From positions 1,054,001 to 1,118,000 of the forward strand of contig NZ_CP091456.1 of the NCBI RefSeq assembly GCF_023611925.1: a DNA stretch of 64,000 bases, in the 5' to 3' direction. The position numbers and the translations under genes were made by a program. A model generated the notes under the pieces. It made no database searches. It worked only from the letters and a program-made list of their open reading frames with translations, and had not been told where the DNA came from. This document shows, one piece after another, positions 38,566 through 47,917 of this stretch (positions are counted from its first letter, which is position 1; each line of letters begins with the position of its first letter). Source of the DNA: Avibacterium sp. 20-132 (GTDB lineage Bacteria > Pseudomonadota > Gammaproteobacteria > Enterobacterales > Pasteurellaceae).

Positions 38566-39321
38566 TTATTTCTGACTACATAGGGCGATAAAGCCTAATT
38601 TTTTCTCAGGATCATTGAAAACCTTAAACATTTTTGTAAATGTTGGGCGATTTTCTGGCTTTAAGGCATTGCGGATAATTTTGGCTGTGCCGAATACCCC
38701 TTCGTCATAAATCATTCCTGTTGGAGAAAGTAAGCTCATCTTGCCCGAATAGGTTTCCACGTTGCGAAATCCTGCGTCTAAAAAGAGTGATTTCCAGTTC
38801 TGTTTTGTCAATGGGGTTACGGTAACGTTAATGGCTTCGCGTAACTGTTGGAGCACCTTGTCTGCATCGTCTGTGGTAAGAAGGACATCGTGAGTGAGCA
38901 AAAAGCCGTTGGGCTTGAGAACGCGATAATATTCGCGTACCGCTTTAATTTTGGCTTCCACTGGTAGCATTGTGAGCATTGCTTCATTGATAACGATGTC
39001 AAAACTGTTATCGGCAAAGGGCAATTTCATTGCGTTGGCACGTTGAACGTGAATTTTATCTTGTAGCCCTTTTTCAGCGATATTTTTTCTTGCTTTCTCT
39101 AATGCGTTTTCATCAAGATCCACACCTTCAATATGGCAGCCAAATTTACTGGCTAACTCAATGGCCGTTGTTCCCATATTGCACGCCACTTCTAAGACTT
39201 TTTTATGCGCGTTGAAATCGCCGTTAGCAATCAGCCATTCTGTGGCTTTGCGCCCGCCCGGGCGTAAACGTGTTTTGCCTAATCGGGCAAGAAAATTATG
39301 TCCCATTTCTTCTTTTTTCAT
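38566..39321 (-). CDS. class I SAM-dependent methyltransferase (UbiE/Ycg-like)
   Basis: A 251-residue cytosolic protein with the Rossmann methyltransferase motif I VLEVACNMGTTAIELA near residues 45-60, motif post-I GVDLDENALEKA, and DIVINEAMLTMLP as motif II. The substrate is unknown; the fold class covers small molecules such as quinones and sterol-like lipids. I chose the ATG at 39321 because GGGAGGTAAT directly precedes it; an upstream in-frame ATG at 39348 would put that ribosome site inside the gene. It is monocistronic, convergent with deaD. Confidence 0.82.
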   Translation of the reverse strand: MKKEEMGHNFLARLGKTRLRPGGRKATEWLIANGDFNAHKKVLEVACNMGTTAIELASKFGCHIEGVDLDENALEKARKNIAEKGLQDKIHVQRANAMKLPFADNSFDIVINEAMLTMLPVEAKIKAVREYYRVLKPNGFLLTHDVLLTTDDADKVLQQLREAINVTVTPLTKQNWKSLFLDAGFRNVETYSGKMSLLSPTGMIYDEGVFGTAKIIRNALKPENRPTFTKMFKVFNDPEKKLGFIALCSQK

Positions 39322-39436
39322 ATTACCTCCCTTAGGATTAATCATCATTCAACTATATCAGCTTTCCTGTGTCCTTCCTAGTTAAATGCGATCAATTCTT
39401 GTTTACAAATAAAGTGCGGTGAAAAAATGGTCTGTT

Positions 39437-40018
39437 TTATGCCTGTTCAATTTTTTCTTTGTAATGACGACGGCATATGGAAACATAATGATTATTGCCA
39501 CCAATTTGAATTTGCGCGCCATCTTTGACCACTTCACCCTGATCATTCAAACGCAATACGAAATTGGCTTTGCGTCCACAATGGCAGATGGTTTTTAATT
39601 CTTCTAGCTGATCAGCCCAAGCAAGTAAATATTTACTACCCTCAAAGAGTTCCGCTTGAAAGTCGGTGCGTAATCCATAACATAAAACGGGTATATGTAA
39701 TTTATCCACCACATCGCTTAGTTGATAAACCTGCGCTTTGGTGAGGAATTGTGCTTCGTCCACCAAAATACAATGCAGACTTTCTTGTTCAAGGTGCAGG
39801 GCAATGTCGGCAAAAAGATCCGTTTCTTTATGGAACAATTTCGCTTGCTGGCTAATCCCAATGCGAGAGGTTACCTTGCCCACCCCAAAGCGATCATCAA
39901 TGGCAGCGGTGTAAACCAGCGTATTCATTTGCCTTTCACGGTAGTTGTAATCTGATTGTAGCAGGGTCGTGGATTTGCCCGCATTCATCGTAGAATAATA
40001 AAAATAAAGTTTAGCCAT
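39437..40018 (-). CDS. tdk: thymidine kinase
   Basis: It phosphorylates thymidine to dTMP in nucleoside salvage. The 193 residues have the P-loop MNAGKSTTL at about 11-19, the lid/active-site region [14 protein letters not shown] near 86, and zinc-ribbon cysteines in CHCGRKANF plus the C-terminal CRRHY. It belongs to type II thymidine kinases. It is last in the tsaD - small membrane protein - tdk string; an uptake signal fills the short gap before it, which leaves no clear ribosome site. Confidence 0.96.
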   Translation of the reverse strand: MAKLYFYYSTMNAGKSTTLLQSDYNYRERQMNTLVYTAAIDDRFGVGKVTSRIGISQQAKLFHKETDLFADIALHLEQESLHCILVDEAQFLTKAQVYQLSDVVDKLHIPVLCYGLRTDFQAELFEGSKYLLAWADQLEELKTICHCGRKANFVLRLNDQGEVVKDGAQIQIGGNNHYVSICRRHYKEKIEQA

Positions 40019-40030
40019 AATAAAGTGCGG

Positions 40031-40264
40031 TTATTTTGTTAGCCATTTCCAAATAAAGTAAAACACCAGCCCCGTCAATGGTGGGAGCGTGGCAAGCATA
40101 AAAATGCCAACAGTAGTGCCTTGCCCTACCCATTGTCCTGCAAGGGTAAGTAGATCCATCACCTGTGCAGTCGGTAATTTGATCAAGACAACAGCGATAG
40201 CGATAAGCATAAGCACGCAGCCGATGCCAGCGGCACGCATTGCGTTAGATTGGTGAGATTGCAT
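40031..40264 (-). CDS. small two-helix membrane protein of unknown function
   Basis: A 77-residue hydrophobic protein with two probable transmembrane helices (about residues 9-30 and 50-73) and a basic end KWLTK. I recognise no family. It is likely real: AAGGAGC sits four bases before its ATG, overlapping the end of tsaD nine bases upstream, and it ends 12 bp before tdk. It would therefore be co-expressed with tsaD and tdk. Function unknown. Confidence 0.75.
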   Translation of the reverse strand: MQSHQSNAMRAAGIGCVLMLIAIAVVLIKLPTAQVMDLLTLAGQWVGQGTTVGIFMLATLPPLTGLVFYFIWKWLTK

Positions 40265-40273
40265 AAATGCTCC

Positions 40274-41305
40274 TTATTTAATTTCGTTTAATTCTGTCAT
40301 CGCCCAACGTGGTTTCACTTCAATTTCTAATGGTGAATGCTCACCGTGTTTCAGGCGTAAAAATCCTGTATAGGCAATCATTGCCCCGTTATCCGTACAA
40401 AATTGCGGTTGTGGGTAAAAAACTTCCCCACCCAACTGTACCATTAATTCTGCCAAGGCTTGGCGTAATTGTTGATTAGCACTCACCCCACCTGCAATAA
40501 CCAAGCGTTTAAAGCCCGTTTCTTTCAAGGCTCTGCGGCATTTAATCACTAAGGTTTCTACCACCGCCTGTTGGAACGCATAAGCAATATCTGCTTTGCT
40601 TTGCTCGGTGAGTGTTCCTTCTTCTTTAATGGTTTGATTGATGGTATTTGCCGCAAAGGTTTTTAAGCCAGAAAAACTAAAATCAAGGCCGGGGCGATCT
40701 GTCATTGGGCGTGGAAAAGTAAAGCGATTAGACGTGCCTTTTTCCGCTAAGCGTGCCAATGCCGCCCCCCCAGGATAATCCAAACCAAGTAATTTCGCTG
40801 TTTTATCAAAGGCTTCGCCTGCAGCATCATCAATACTTTCGCCAAGCACTTCATATTGTCCTACGCGATCAACCCGTACAAGCTGAGTATGACCGCCTGA
40901 TACCAACAAGGCAACAAAAGGAAAGTGCGGTGCATTTTCTTCTAACATTGGGGCGAGTAAATGCCCTTCCATATGATGAATCCCAATGGCTGGCACATTC
41001 CACGCATAAGCCAAAGCACGCGCAATGGTTGAGCCAACCAATAATGCGCCCACCAGTCCGGGCCCGCAAGTATAAGCAATACCATCAATATCACTGGCGG
41101 TTAGATTTGCTTGTGCTAATGCAGCTTGAATTAACGGAGCGGTTTTACGGATATGGTCGCGTGATGCTAATTCAGGTACAACTCCACCATAATCGGCGTG
41201 CAAGGCAATTTGGGTGTAAAGTTGGTTGGCGATAAGTCCATTATTTTCATCATAAATCGCCACACCTGTTTCATCACAAGATGTTTCAATGCCTAAAATT
41301 CGCAT
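40274..41305 (-). CDS. tsaD: tRNA N6-adenosine threonylcarbamoyltransferase TsaD
   Basis: It transfers threonylcarbamoyl to A37 of ANN-decoding tRNAs, with TsaB, TsaC and TsaE. The 343 residues begin [16 protein letters not shown]; the metal-binding histidines lie in [11 protein letters not shown] near 108-118, and the nucleotide-binding VSGGHTQL and ASK-fold motif [12 protein letters not shown] follow. It is divergent from rpsU, an arrangement conserved in gammaproteobacteria. Confidence 0.97.
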   Translation of the reverse strand: MRILGIETSCDETGVAIYDENNGLIANQLYTQIALHADYGGVVPELASRDHIRKTAPLIQAALAQANLTASDIDGIAYTCGPGLVGALLVGSTIARALAYAWNVPAIGIHHMEGHLLAPMLEENAPHFPFVALLVSGGHTQLVRVDRVGQYEVLGESIDDAAGEAFDKTAKLLGLDYPGGAALARLAEKGTSNRFTFPRPMTDRPGLDFSFSGLKTFAANTINQTIKEEGTLTEQSKADIAYAFQQAVVETLVIKCRRALKETGFKRLVIAGGVSANQQLRQALAELMVQLGGEVFYPQPQFCTDNGAMIAYTGFLRLKHGEHSPLEIEVKPRWAMTELNEIK

Positions 41306-41542
41306 TTTTTCTCTCTTTGGTATAGGAAAAATTGGGGTGATTTTACCCTGTTTATTGTCTTTTCACCAGCTGGCGATCATTTTTCCTTTCAGCGAAAAGC
41401 AGAATTTCAACAAAAATTGGATCTTTTCTTTGCTTTTGCGCTTAATTTGAATTAGAATTGCGACCCTTATTAGTTTAAATAAGCCGTTTATCAAAACGGT
41501 CTAAATTTTGCAAAATATTAATCCATATTGAGGTGATGGCTT

Positions 41543-41758
41543 ATGCCGGTAATTAAAGTTCGTGAAAATGAATCATTTGACGTAGCATTACGTCGTTTCA
41601 AACGCTCTTGCGAAAAGGCAGGAATCTTAGCGGAAGTTCGTAGCCGTGAATTTTACGAAAAACCAACAACAATTCGTAAACGTGAAAACGCAACTCGTGC
41701 TAAACGCCACGCAAAACGCGTTGCTCGTGAGAATGCACGTAATGTACGTTTATACTAA
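41543..41758 (+). CDS. rpsU: 30S ribosomal protein S21
   Basis: S21 is a short basic protein needed for initiation on natural mRNAs. The 71 residues begin [27 protein letters not shown] and end in an arginine-rich helix. It is the first gene of the macromolecular synthesis operon rpsU-dnaG-rpoD and is followed by an internal attenuating terminator. TGAGGTGATGGCTT precedes the ATG. Confidence 0.98.
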   Translation: MPVIKVRENESFDVALRRFKRSCEKAGILAEVRSREFYEKPTTIRKRENATRAKRHAKRVARENARNVRLY

Positions 41759-41793
41759 TTAAAAATTTTTTAATTAAACTCGAGTTAAGCAGG

Positions 41794-41830
41794 CCGTGAA
41801 ACCTTTTGGAATCACGGTTTTGTTGTTTTT
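41794..41830 (+). terminator. attenuator between rpsU and dnaG
   Basis: CCGTGA/TCACGG with an inner CC/GG and TTTT loop is followed by a T-rich tail. In E. coli a terminator at the same place lets rpsU be expressed far above dnaG; the same is inferred here. Confidence 0.75.
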
Positions 41831-41902
41831 AGCTCTGTCATTTCTTATTATCTTAGGTATGTCTTTCTAAATCTACATTGATTGAAATGAGAGGAAATTA
41901 TT

Positions 41903-43666
41903 GTGGCAGGCCATATTCCACGTTCATTTATTGATGATCTTCTTGCCAGAACCGATATTGTCGAATTAATTAATTCACGGGTTAAGCTGAAAAAAGCAGG
42001 GCGTGAATTTCAGGCTTGTTGTCCTTTTCATCACGAGAAAACGCCTTCCTTTACCGTAAGCCCTAAAAAGCAGTTTTACCATTGTTTTGGCTGCCACGCA
42101 CACGGTAATGCGATTAATTTTTTAATGGAATATGATAAGCTCGAATTCATCGAGGCAGTAGAAGAACTTGCCAATCATTTAGGGCTGGAAATTCCTTATG
42201 AAAAATCACCGCACTTGGATAACAAAGGCAAACCCCAAGCGAGTTATCGCACTAAGAAAGATCTTTACCAGCTAATGCAAGAAATTGCAGTATTTTATCA
42301 TCAGCAACTTGCGCATCATATTCCCGCGCAATCTTATGTGCAAAAACGTGGTTTATCTGCTGAGGTGATTGAACGTTTTCAAATCGGTTTTTCACCGAAT
42401 CAGTTTAATGCGGTGCTTAAACAGTTTGGAGGCAATCAAGATGCTCGCCAAAAATTGTTTGATGTGGGAATGTTATCGCGCAACGAAAAGCAAGATGTTT
42501 ATGATCGTTTTCGTAATCGCATTATGTTTCCTATCCGTGATCGTCGCGGGCGAACCATCGCGTTTGGTGGACGCGTGTTAGGGGATGAAAAACCAAAATA
42601 TTTGAATTCACCAGAAAGTATGACTTACCACAAAGGCAACGAGCTTTATGGCTTGTTTGAAGCATTGCAAGTTAATGATAGTCCTGAAATGTTGCTGGTG
42701 GTAGAAGGTTATATGGATGTGGTGGCGCTTGCTCAATTTGGAGTAGATTATGCCGTTGCGTCTTTAGGCACAGCGACAACGCCTGAGCAAATTCAGCTCG
42801 CATTTCGTTCTAGTGAACAGATTATTTGTTGTTACGATGCTGACCGTGCTGGGCGTGATGCAGCGTGGCGAGCGTTAGAAAATGCGTTGCCTTTTTTAGA
42901 AGATGGACGGCAAATTAAGTTTATTTTCTTACCTGATGGCGAAGATCCTGATACCTTCATTCGTCAGTATGGTAAAGAAGGGTTTGAGGATTATATTCGT
43001 CAAGCACAGCCTCTGAGCGATTTTCTATTTGCCACACTGAGTTCACAGGTGGATTTTTCAAGTAAAGAAGGCAAGGGAAAACTGGCTGCGCTTGCGGTAC
43101 CATTGATTAACCGAATTCCGGGGGAATTGCTACGTTTATCTCTGCGTAAGCTTTTGGCGCAAAAATTGGGGATCTTTAATGAAACGCAGATTGAGCATTT
43201 AATCCCCGCACAAAAAGAGAATACCTCATCAACGCCGAAGCAAAATGTGGTAAAACGCACACCAATGCGTGTGCTGATTGCTTTGCTATTACAAAATCCT
43301 GAGTTGATCCACATTGTGCCAGAGAATTTAAGTGCCTTGTCGGTACTCAATGAGGCAGGGCTAGATTTGTTTGAAAAAATCACCGCACTTTGTCGTGAAC
43401 GAGTGGGGATGACGACGGCACAAATTTTAGAACATTACCGTGATACTGAGCATTTTCGCCCCCTTGAAATTCTTGCCGTGTGGGATCATTTAGTCGATGA
43501 GGATAAAATCGAAGACACATTTCGTGAAACCTTGCGTTCTTTTTATTTGCAACTGATGGAGAAAAATATCGAAATGCTTATCGCAAAAGCACGCACAGAA
43601 GGCTTAAATGAACAAGAACGGCACACACTTGCACAATTATTATTGAAAAAACAGCAAAATAAATAG
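41903..43666 (+). CDS. dnaG: DNA primase
   Basis: It makes RNA primers for replication. The 587 residues contain the N-terminal zinc ribbon (CCPFHHEKTPSFTVSPKKQFYHCFGCHAHG, split as Cys/His then Cys/Cys, about 40-68), a TOPRIM catalytic domain with VVEGYMDVVAL near 266 and CYDADRAGRDAA near 312, and a C-terminal DnaB-binding helical domain. The start is GTG at 41903 with GAGGAAAT upstream. It is the second gene of the MMS operon and contains two uptake signals. Confidence 0.97.
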   Translation: MAGHIPRSFIDDLLARTDIVELINSRVKLKKAGREFQACCPFHHEKTPSFTVSPKKQFYHCFGCHAHGNAINFLMEYDKLEFIEAVEELANHLGLEIPYEKSPHLDNKGKPQASYRTKKDLYQLMQEIAVFYHQQLAHHIPAQSYVQKRGLSAEVIERFQIGFSPNQFNAVLKQFGGNQDARQKLFDVGMLSRNEKQDVYDRFRNRIMFPIRDRRGRTIAFGGRVLGDEKPKYLNSPESMTYHKGNELYGLFEALQVNDSPEMLLVVEGYMDVVALAQFGVDYAVASLGTATTPEQIQLAFRSSEQIICCYDADRAGRDAAWRALENALPFLEDGRQIKFIFLPDGEDPDTFIRQYGKEGFEDYIRQAQPLSDFLFATLSSQVDFSSKEGKGKLAALAVPLINRIPGELLRLSLRKLLAQKLGIFNETQIEHLIPAQKENTSSTPKQNVVKRTPMRVLIALLLQNPELIHIVPENLSALSVLNEAGLDLFEKITALCRERVGMTTAQILEHYRDTEHFRPLEILAVWDHLVDEDKIEDTFRETLRSFYLQLMEKNIEMLIAKARTEGLNEQERHTLAQLLLKKQQNK

Positions 43667-43740
43667 TTAATCCAACATAACGGTGATAAAATCAAAAGCA
43701 TTTTATCTCCCATAATTACACATCGAGGCGGATATATAAT

Positions 43741-45618
43741 ATGGATATGGAACAAAATCCACAATCTCAATTGAAACTGTTAATCGCACAAGGGAAAGAG
43801 CAGGGTTATCTTACTTATGCTGAAGTAAACGACCATTTGCCAGAAGAGCTTGTAGATGCAGATCAAATTGAAGACATCATTCAAATGATTAACGATATGG
43901 GTATTCAAGTGCTAGAAACTGCACCGGATGCCGATGATTTGATGTTAAATGAAAATATCACTGATGAAGATGCGGTAGAAGAAGCCACCCAAGTATTATC
44001 TAGCGTGGAAGCGGAATTAGGACGAACCACTGACCCCGTGCGTATGTATATGCGTGAAATGGGGAGTGTGGAGCTTTTAACCCGCGAAGGCGAAATTGAC
44101 ATCGCGAAACGTATTGAAGAAGGGATCAATGAAGTACAAACTGCCGTAGCAGCTTATCCCGAAGCCTTGAGCGATCTTTTACATCAATACGCTTTGGTGG
44201 AAGAGGGGGGAATGCGTTTAGCTGATCTCATCACAGGTTTTGTTGATCCAAATGCCGTCGTGGAAGAAGCTGTATCAGATGAACACGAAATGCTTTCTGA
44301 CGAAGAAGATGAGGAAAGCGTTTCAACAGAATCAATTGAAGATGATGAAAACGAAGAGGAAGAAAGTGATGAAAGTAATTCTTCCGATGACAGTGATTCT
44401 GATAACAGTATTGACCCAGAAGTGGCGCGTGAAAAATTTGCAGAATTACAGGCTCAGCACAAAAAAACCTTAGAAACGATTGCAAAACACGGTCGCCATA
44501 AAAAACAAGCAAGAGATCAAATTCAAATTTTGGCAGAGATCTTTACGCAATTCCGTTTAGTGCCAAAACAATTTGATACGTTAGTGTTATCTATGCGTAA
44601 TATGATGAAACGCGTGCGTCAGCAGGAACGTCATATTCAAAAAATGGCGGTGGATAACGCGAAAATGCCAAAAGGCACATTCCAAAAAGAATTTATTGGA
44701 CACGAAACCAAAGATGCGTGGCTAGAAAAAGCCCTGAATGCTGGGAAAAATTGGTCTGAAAAATTAGCGCAGTATGAAGAACCTATCCGTCAGGCAATTG
44801 CCCAGTTAGGACAGATTGAACAAGATACAGGCTTAACAATTAGCCAAATTCGCGATATTTGCGATGCGGTTTCCCAAGGTGAATTAAAAGCACGCCGAGC
44901 GAAAAAGGAAATGGTTGAGGCAAACTTACGTTTGGTCATTTCTATTGCGAAAAAATACACCAACCGTGGTTTACAATTCTTGGATCTGATTCAAGAGGGA
45001 AATATAGGTTTGATGAAAGCGGTGGATAAATTTGAGTATCGCCGTGGTTATAAATTCTCAACTTATGCAACTTGGTGGATTCGTCAGGCAATTACACGTT
45101 CAATCGCAGATCAAGCAAGAACCATTCGTATCCCAGTTCATATGATCGAAACAATCAATAAATTGAACCGTATTTCGCGTCAAATGCTGCAAGAAATGGG
45201 GCGTGAGGCTTCACCAGAAGAATTGGCAGAAAGAATGGGAATGCCAGAAGATAAAATTCGCAAAGTGCTAAAAATTGCCAAAGAACCGATCTCAATGGAA
45301 ACCCCAATTGGTGATGACGATGATTCCCACTTAGGTGATTTTATTGAAGACAGCACCTTAGAATTGCCACTTGATTCCGCAACGGCACAAAGCCTTAAAG
45401 CCGCTACACACGAAGTGTTAGAAGGTTTAACACCGAGAGAAGCGAAAGTGCTAAGAATGCGTTTTGGTATTGATATGAATACGGATCACACCTTAGAGGA
45501 AGTGGGAAAACAATTTGATGTAACCCGTGAACGTATCCGTCAAATTGAGGCGAAAGCGTTACGCAAACTACGTCATCCAAGCCGCTCAGAAACCTTGCGT
45601 AGTTTCTTGGATGAGTAA
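43741..45618 (+). CDS. rpoD: RNA polymerase primary sigma factor sigma-70
   Basis: The housekeeping sigma factor. The 625 residues contain region 1.1, an acidic serine-rich stretch at about 180-225 ([20 protein letters not shown]), the non-conserved domain, regions 2.1-2.4 ([57 protein letters not shown] as a continuous block), and region 4.2 ([29 protein letters not shown]). The start may be the ATG at 43741 or the one two codons later at 43747 (MEQNPQSQ), the enterobacterial start. It ends at a strong terminator. Confidence 0.97.
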   Translation: MDMEQNPQSQLKLLIAQGKEQGYLTYAEVNDHLPEELVDADQIEDIIQMINDMGIQVLETAPDADDLMLNENITDEDAVEEATQVLSSVEAELGRTTDPVRMYMREMGSVELLTREGEIDIAKRIEEGINEVQTAVAAYPEALSDLLHQYALVEEGGMRLADLITGFVDPNAVVEEAVSDEHEMLSDEEDEESVSTESIEDDENEEEESDESNSSDDSDSDNSIDPEVAREKFAELQAQHKKTLETIAKHGRHKKQARDQIQILAEIFTQFRLVPKQFDTLVLSMRNMMKRVRQQERHIQKMAVDNAKMPKGTFQKEFIGHETKDAWLEKALNAGKNWSEKLAQYEEPIRQAIAQLGQIEQDTGLTISQIRDICDAVSQGELKARRAKKEMVEANLRLVISIAKKYTNRGLQFLDLIQEGNIGLMKAVDKFEYRRGYKFSTYATWWIRQAITRSIADQARTIRIPVHMIETINKLNRISRQMLQEMGREASPEELAERMGMPEDKIRKVLKIAKEPISMETPIGDDDDSHLGDFIEDSTLELPLDSATAQSLKAATHEVLEGLTPREAKVLRMRFGIDMNTDHTLEEVGKQFDVTRERIRQIEAKALRKLRHPSRSETLRSFLDE

Positions 45619-45636
45619 GGATAATTTATCTTTAGT

Positions 45637-45664
45637 AAAGCCTGATGTATTATCAGGCTTTTTT
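45637..45664 (+). terminator. rpoD operon terminator
   Basis: AAAGCCTGAT/ATCAGGCTTT is a perfect 10-bp stem with a five-base loop, followed by TTT. It lies 18 bp after rpoD. Confidence 0.92.
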
Positions 45665-45740
45665 GTTCAAATTTAAACCGCATAATTGGTGAATGATAGA
45701 CTTTACTAGGAGATTTCATTATAATCAGCAAACTCTCACC

Positions 45741-45817
45741 GCCCCCATAGCTCAGTCGGTTAGAGCAGTCGACTCATAATCGATTGGTCACAGGTTCAAG
45801 TCCTGTTGGGGGCACCA
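45741..45817 (+). tRNA. ileX: tRNA-Ile2 (anticodon CAT, lysidine-modified), with encoded CCA
   Basis: The 77-nt gene folds perfectly: acceptor stem GCCCCCA/TGGGGGC, D arm GCTC/GAGC, anticodon arm GTCGA/TCGAT with loop CTCATAA, five-base-pair T arm ACAGG/CCTGT, discriminator A and CCA. The anticodon is CAT, which may be initiator Met, elongator Met or minor Ile. I call it tRNA-Ile2 because C4-G69 and C5-G68, recognition pairs for TilS, are present and the 3' half resembles E. coli ileX (TTGGTC, GGTTCAAGTCC). Elongator Met is the main alternative. Confidence 0.85.
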
Positions 45818-45937
45818 CTTCAATCATTGAATATCGTTCATTCTGCTTCAGATTACTTCATAATCCTTTATATTGATTTCCCGGATTTGCCAATAAATTC
45901 TTTATCATACATTTTACACTCTGACGAAAAAAAATCT

Positions 45938-45983
45938 AAGTGCGGTCAAATTTTTGGAAATTTTCTAATAACTTACCGCACTT
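45938..45983. repeat. inverted uptake-signal pair
   Basis: AAGTGCGGT (45938-45946) and ACCGCACTT (45975-45983) face each other across 28 bp in the spacer between the tRNA gene and bamD. It may be part of a terminator zone; the spacer otherwise holds no gene. Confidence 0.85.
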
Positions 45984-45999
45984 AAAAATTAAGTAATAA

Positions 46000-46028
46000 A
46001 AAACCTCTATCTTCAATATAGAGGTTTT
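46000..46028 (-). terminator. bidirectional terminator downstream of bamD
   Basis: AAAACCTCTAT/ATAGAGGTTTT, an 11-bp stem with a seven-base loop, is flanked by A and T runs. It serves bamD on the minus strand (26 bp past its stop) and could also stop transcripts leaving the tRNA gene. Confidence 0.88.
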
Positions 46029-46053
46029 CTCATCATCTTCTATTGCGCATTGA

Positions 46054-46842
46054 TTAAGCTTTTGGCTTATTTAATTCAACGTCTTTTGGTTTTTCGACAT
46101 CACTGAATTTTTTATCTTTATTTGCTTGAATCAAGGTTTCCGTTTGTTTTGCCAAATCAGGAAGGTTCATTTTTTCATAGGCTTCCTTCATTAATGGCAA
46201 CGCCTCAAGGGTGGCTTGGGTGTCAGGGTATTGTTGTAACATTCCGACTACGCGGTTAGCAACGGCAACATAGGCATTGCGTTTCATATAGAATTTAGCA
46301 ATGGCAAGTTCGTGGCGAGCTAAGGCAGCTTTAATATAAGCCATTCTTGCTAAGGCATCTTGTGCATAAGTGCTATTAGGAAAATGATCCACAAGGGTTT
46401 GGAAGTTTGCAAATGCCGCTTTCATTGCGGTATTTTCACGGGTAGCACGATCAACCCCAAAGAAATCTTGGAAGAAGTTTTCGCCTGAAGCAAAATTGGT
46501 TAGCCCTGCCATATAGATCACATAATCTACATTTGGGCTATTTGGATATTGCTGTAAAAAACGTTCTGCTGCGACCAAGGTTTTGGTGTAATCTTGCGAT
46601 TTATAATAAGCATAAATTAAATCTAACTGTGTTTGCTCACTGTAATTTGCCGCAGGGAAACGGTTTTTGACTGCTTCTAAATAGCGTACCGCTTGGGAAT
46701 AGTCCCCGTCTTGCAAATAGGTTTGCCCTTTCGCATAAAGTTCTTGTTCAGTGCCTTGCTCTATTTCTTTTGATGAATTAGAACAAGCACTTACGGCAAG
46801 TGCCGTTAATGCAACGAATGTAAAAGACGTTAATTTACGCAT
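46054..46842 (-). CDS. bamD: outer membrane assembly lipoprotein BamD (ComL)
   Basis: The essential lipoprotein of the BAM complex that folds beta-barrel proteins into the outer membrane. The 262-residue precursor has a lipoprotein signal ending in the lipobox LAVSAC (Cys at about 20), followed by TPR repeats (YAKGQTYLQDGDYSQAVRYLEAVKNRFP) and the signature TYAQDALARMAYI. It is divergent from rluD, as in many gammaproteobacteria. Confidence 0.96.
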   Translation of the reverse strand: MRKLTSFTFVALTALAVSACSNSSKEIEQGTEQELYAKGQTYLQDGDYSQAVRYLEAVKNRFPAANYSEQTQLDLIYAYYKSQDYTKTLVAAERFLQQYPNSPNVDYVIYMAGLTNFASGENFFQDFFGVDRATRENTAMKAAFANFQTLVDHFPNSTYAQDALARMAYIKAALARHELAIAKFYMKRNAYVAVANRVVGMLQQYPDTQATLEALPLMKEAYEKMNLPDLAKQTETLIQANKDKKFSDVEKPKDVELNKPKA

Positions 46843-46941
46843 TGATGAATCCTTTTTTTACGAGCAATAATAAATAAGTTACAATAATCCGTATTTTATA
46901 GCACCTTGCTAAATAAGCAAATTATTCACGGATTTTTATTT

Positions 46942-47916
46942 ATGGCACACATTACTTTAGAAGCAGACGTTCAGCCAAATCAAATGGGACAACGTTTAGA
47001 CCAAAGTTTAGCGGAAATGTTCCCTGACTATTCTCGTTCACGGTTAAAAACTTGGATCGAAAGTGATCTGGTGAAAGTAAATGACGAAGTGGTCAATGTG
47101 CCACGCAGTAAAGTGTATGGTGGCGAACACATTTCTATTACCCTAGAAGTCGAAGATGAAACCCGCTTTGAGCCAGAAGCTATTCCGTTAAATATAGTGT
47201 ATGAAGATGATGATATTTTGGTCATTAATAAACCGAAAGATTTGGTTGTACACCCAGGGGCGGGCAACCCTAATGGAACGGTTTTAAATGCGTTACTTTA
47301 TCATTATCCTGCCATTGCAGAAGTACCGCGCGCGGGGATCGTTCATCGTTTAGATAAAGATACAACGGGGCTGATGGTGGTGGCGAAAACCATTCCAGCT
47401 CAAACCAAATTGGTGCGTGATCTACAAAAACGCAAAATTACCCGTGAATATGAAGCCATTGCTTATGGGGTGATGACCCAAGGGGGGACAGTTGATGAAC
47501 CGATGGCGCGCCACCCGACCAAGCGTACTCATATGGCGGTTCACCCAATGGGCAAGCCTGCGGTAACGCACTATCGCATTATGGAACGTTTCCGCAATTA
47601 CACACGCTTGCGTTTACGCCTTGAAACAGGACGAACACACCAAATTCGTGTGCATATGGCGCATATCGCCCACCCATTACTCGGCGATCAAACCTATGGT
47701 GGGCGTCCACGTCCGCCTAAAAATGCCAGTGAAGAATTCTTAGCAACCTTGCGTGATTTTAAACGTCAAGCCTTACACGCCATAATGTTACGTTTAGCCC
47801 ATCCGATTACGGGGGAAATAATGGAATGGTATGCCCCATTGCCAGAAGATTTTGTTGGCTTAGTGAATGCGTTAAAAACAGATTACCTTATTCATAAAGA
47901 GGAATTGGATTACTAA
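46942..47916 (+). CDS. rluD: 23S rRNA pseudouridine synthase RluD
   Basis: It makes pseudouridines at 1911, 1915 and 1917 in helix 69 of 23S rRNA. The 324 residues have an N-terminal S4 domain (GQRLDQSLAEMFPDYSRSRLKTWIE) and the RluA-family catalytic motif HRLDKDTTGLMVVAK near 137-151 with the active-site aspartate. I chose the ATG at 46942 (MAHITLEADV); the frame extends to 46906 but the conserved start is internal. It is followed two bases later by pgeF, a pairing conserved in enterobacteria. Confidence 0.96.
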   Translation: MAHITLEADVQPNQMGQRLDQSLAEMFPDYSRSRLKTWIESDLVKVNDEVVNVPRSKVYGGEHISITLEVEDETRFEPEAIPLNIVYEDDDILVINKPKDLVVHPGAGNPNGTVLNALLYHYPAIAEVPRAGIVHRLDKDTTGLMVVAKTIPAQTKLVRDLQKRKITREYEAIAYGVMTQGGTVDEPMARHPTKRTHMAVHPMGKPAVTHYRIMERFRNYTRLRLRLETGRTHQIRVHMAHIAHPLLGDQTYGGRPRPPKNASEEFLATLRDFKRQALHAIMLRLAHPITGEIMEWYAPLPEDFVGLVNALKTDYLIHKEELDY

Positions 47917-47917
47917 A

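Noticed and set aside
40753..41235. 160-codon open frame on the plus strand opposite tsaD
   Set aside because: Antisense to the conserved tsaD gene, histidine- and glutamine-rich composition typical of a reverse frame, no family resemblance.
45741..45817. Elongator tRNA-Met
   Set aside because: The anticodon fits, but the acceptor-stem C4-G69 and C5-G68 pairs and 3' half fit tRNA-Ile2 better.
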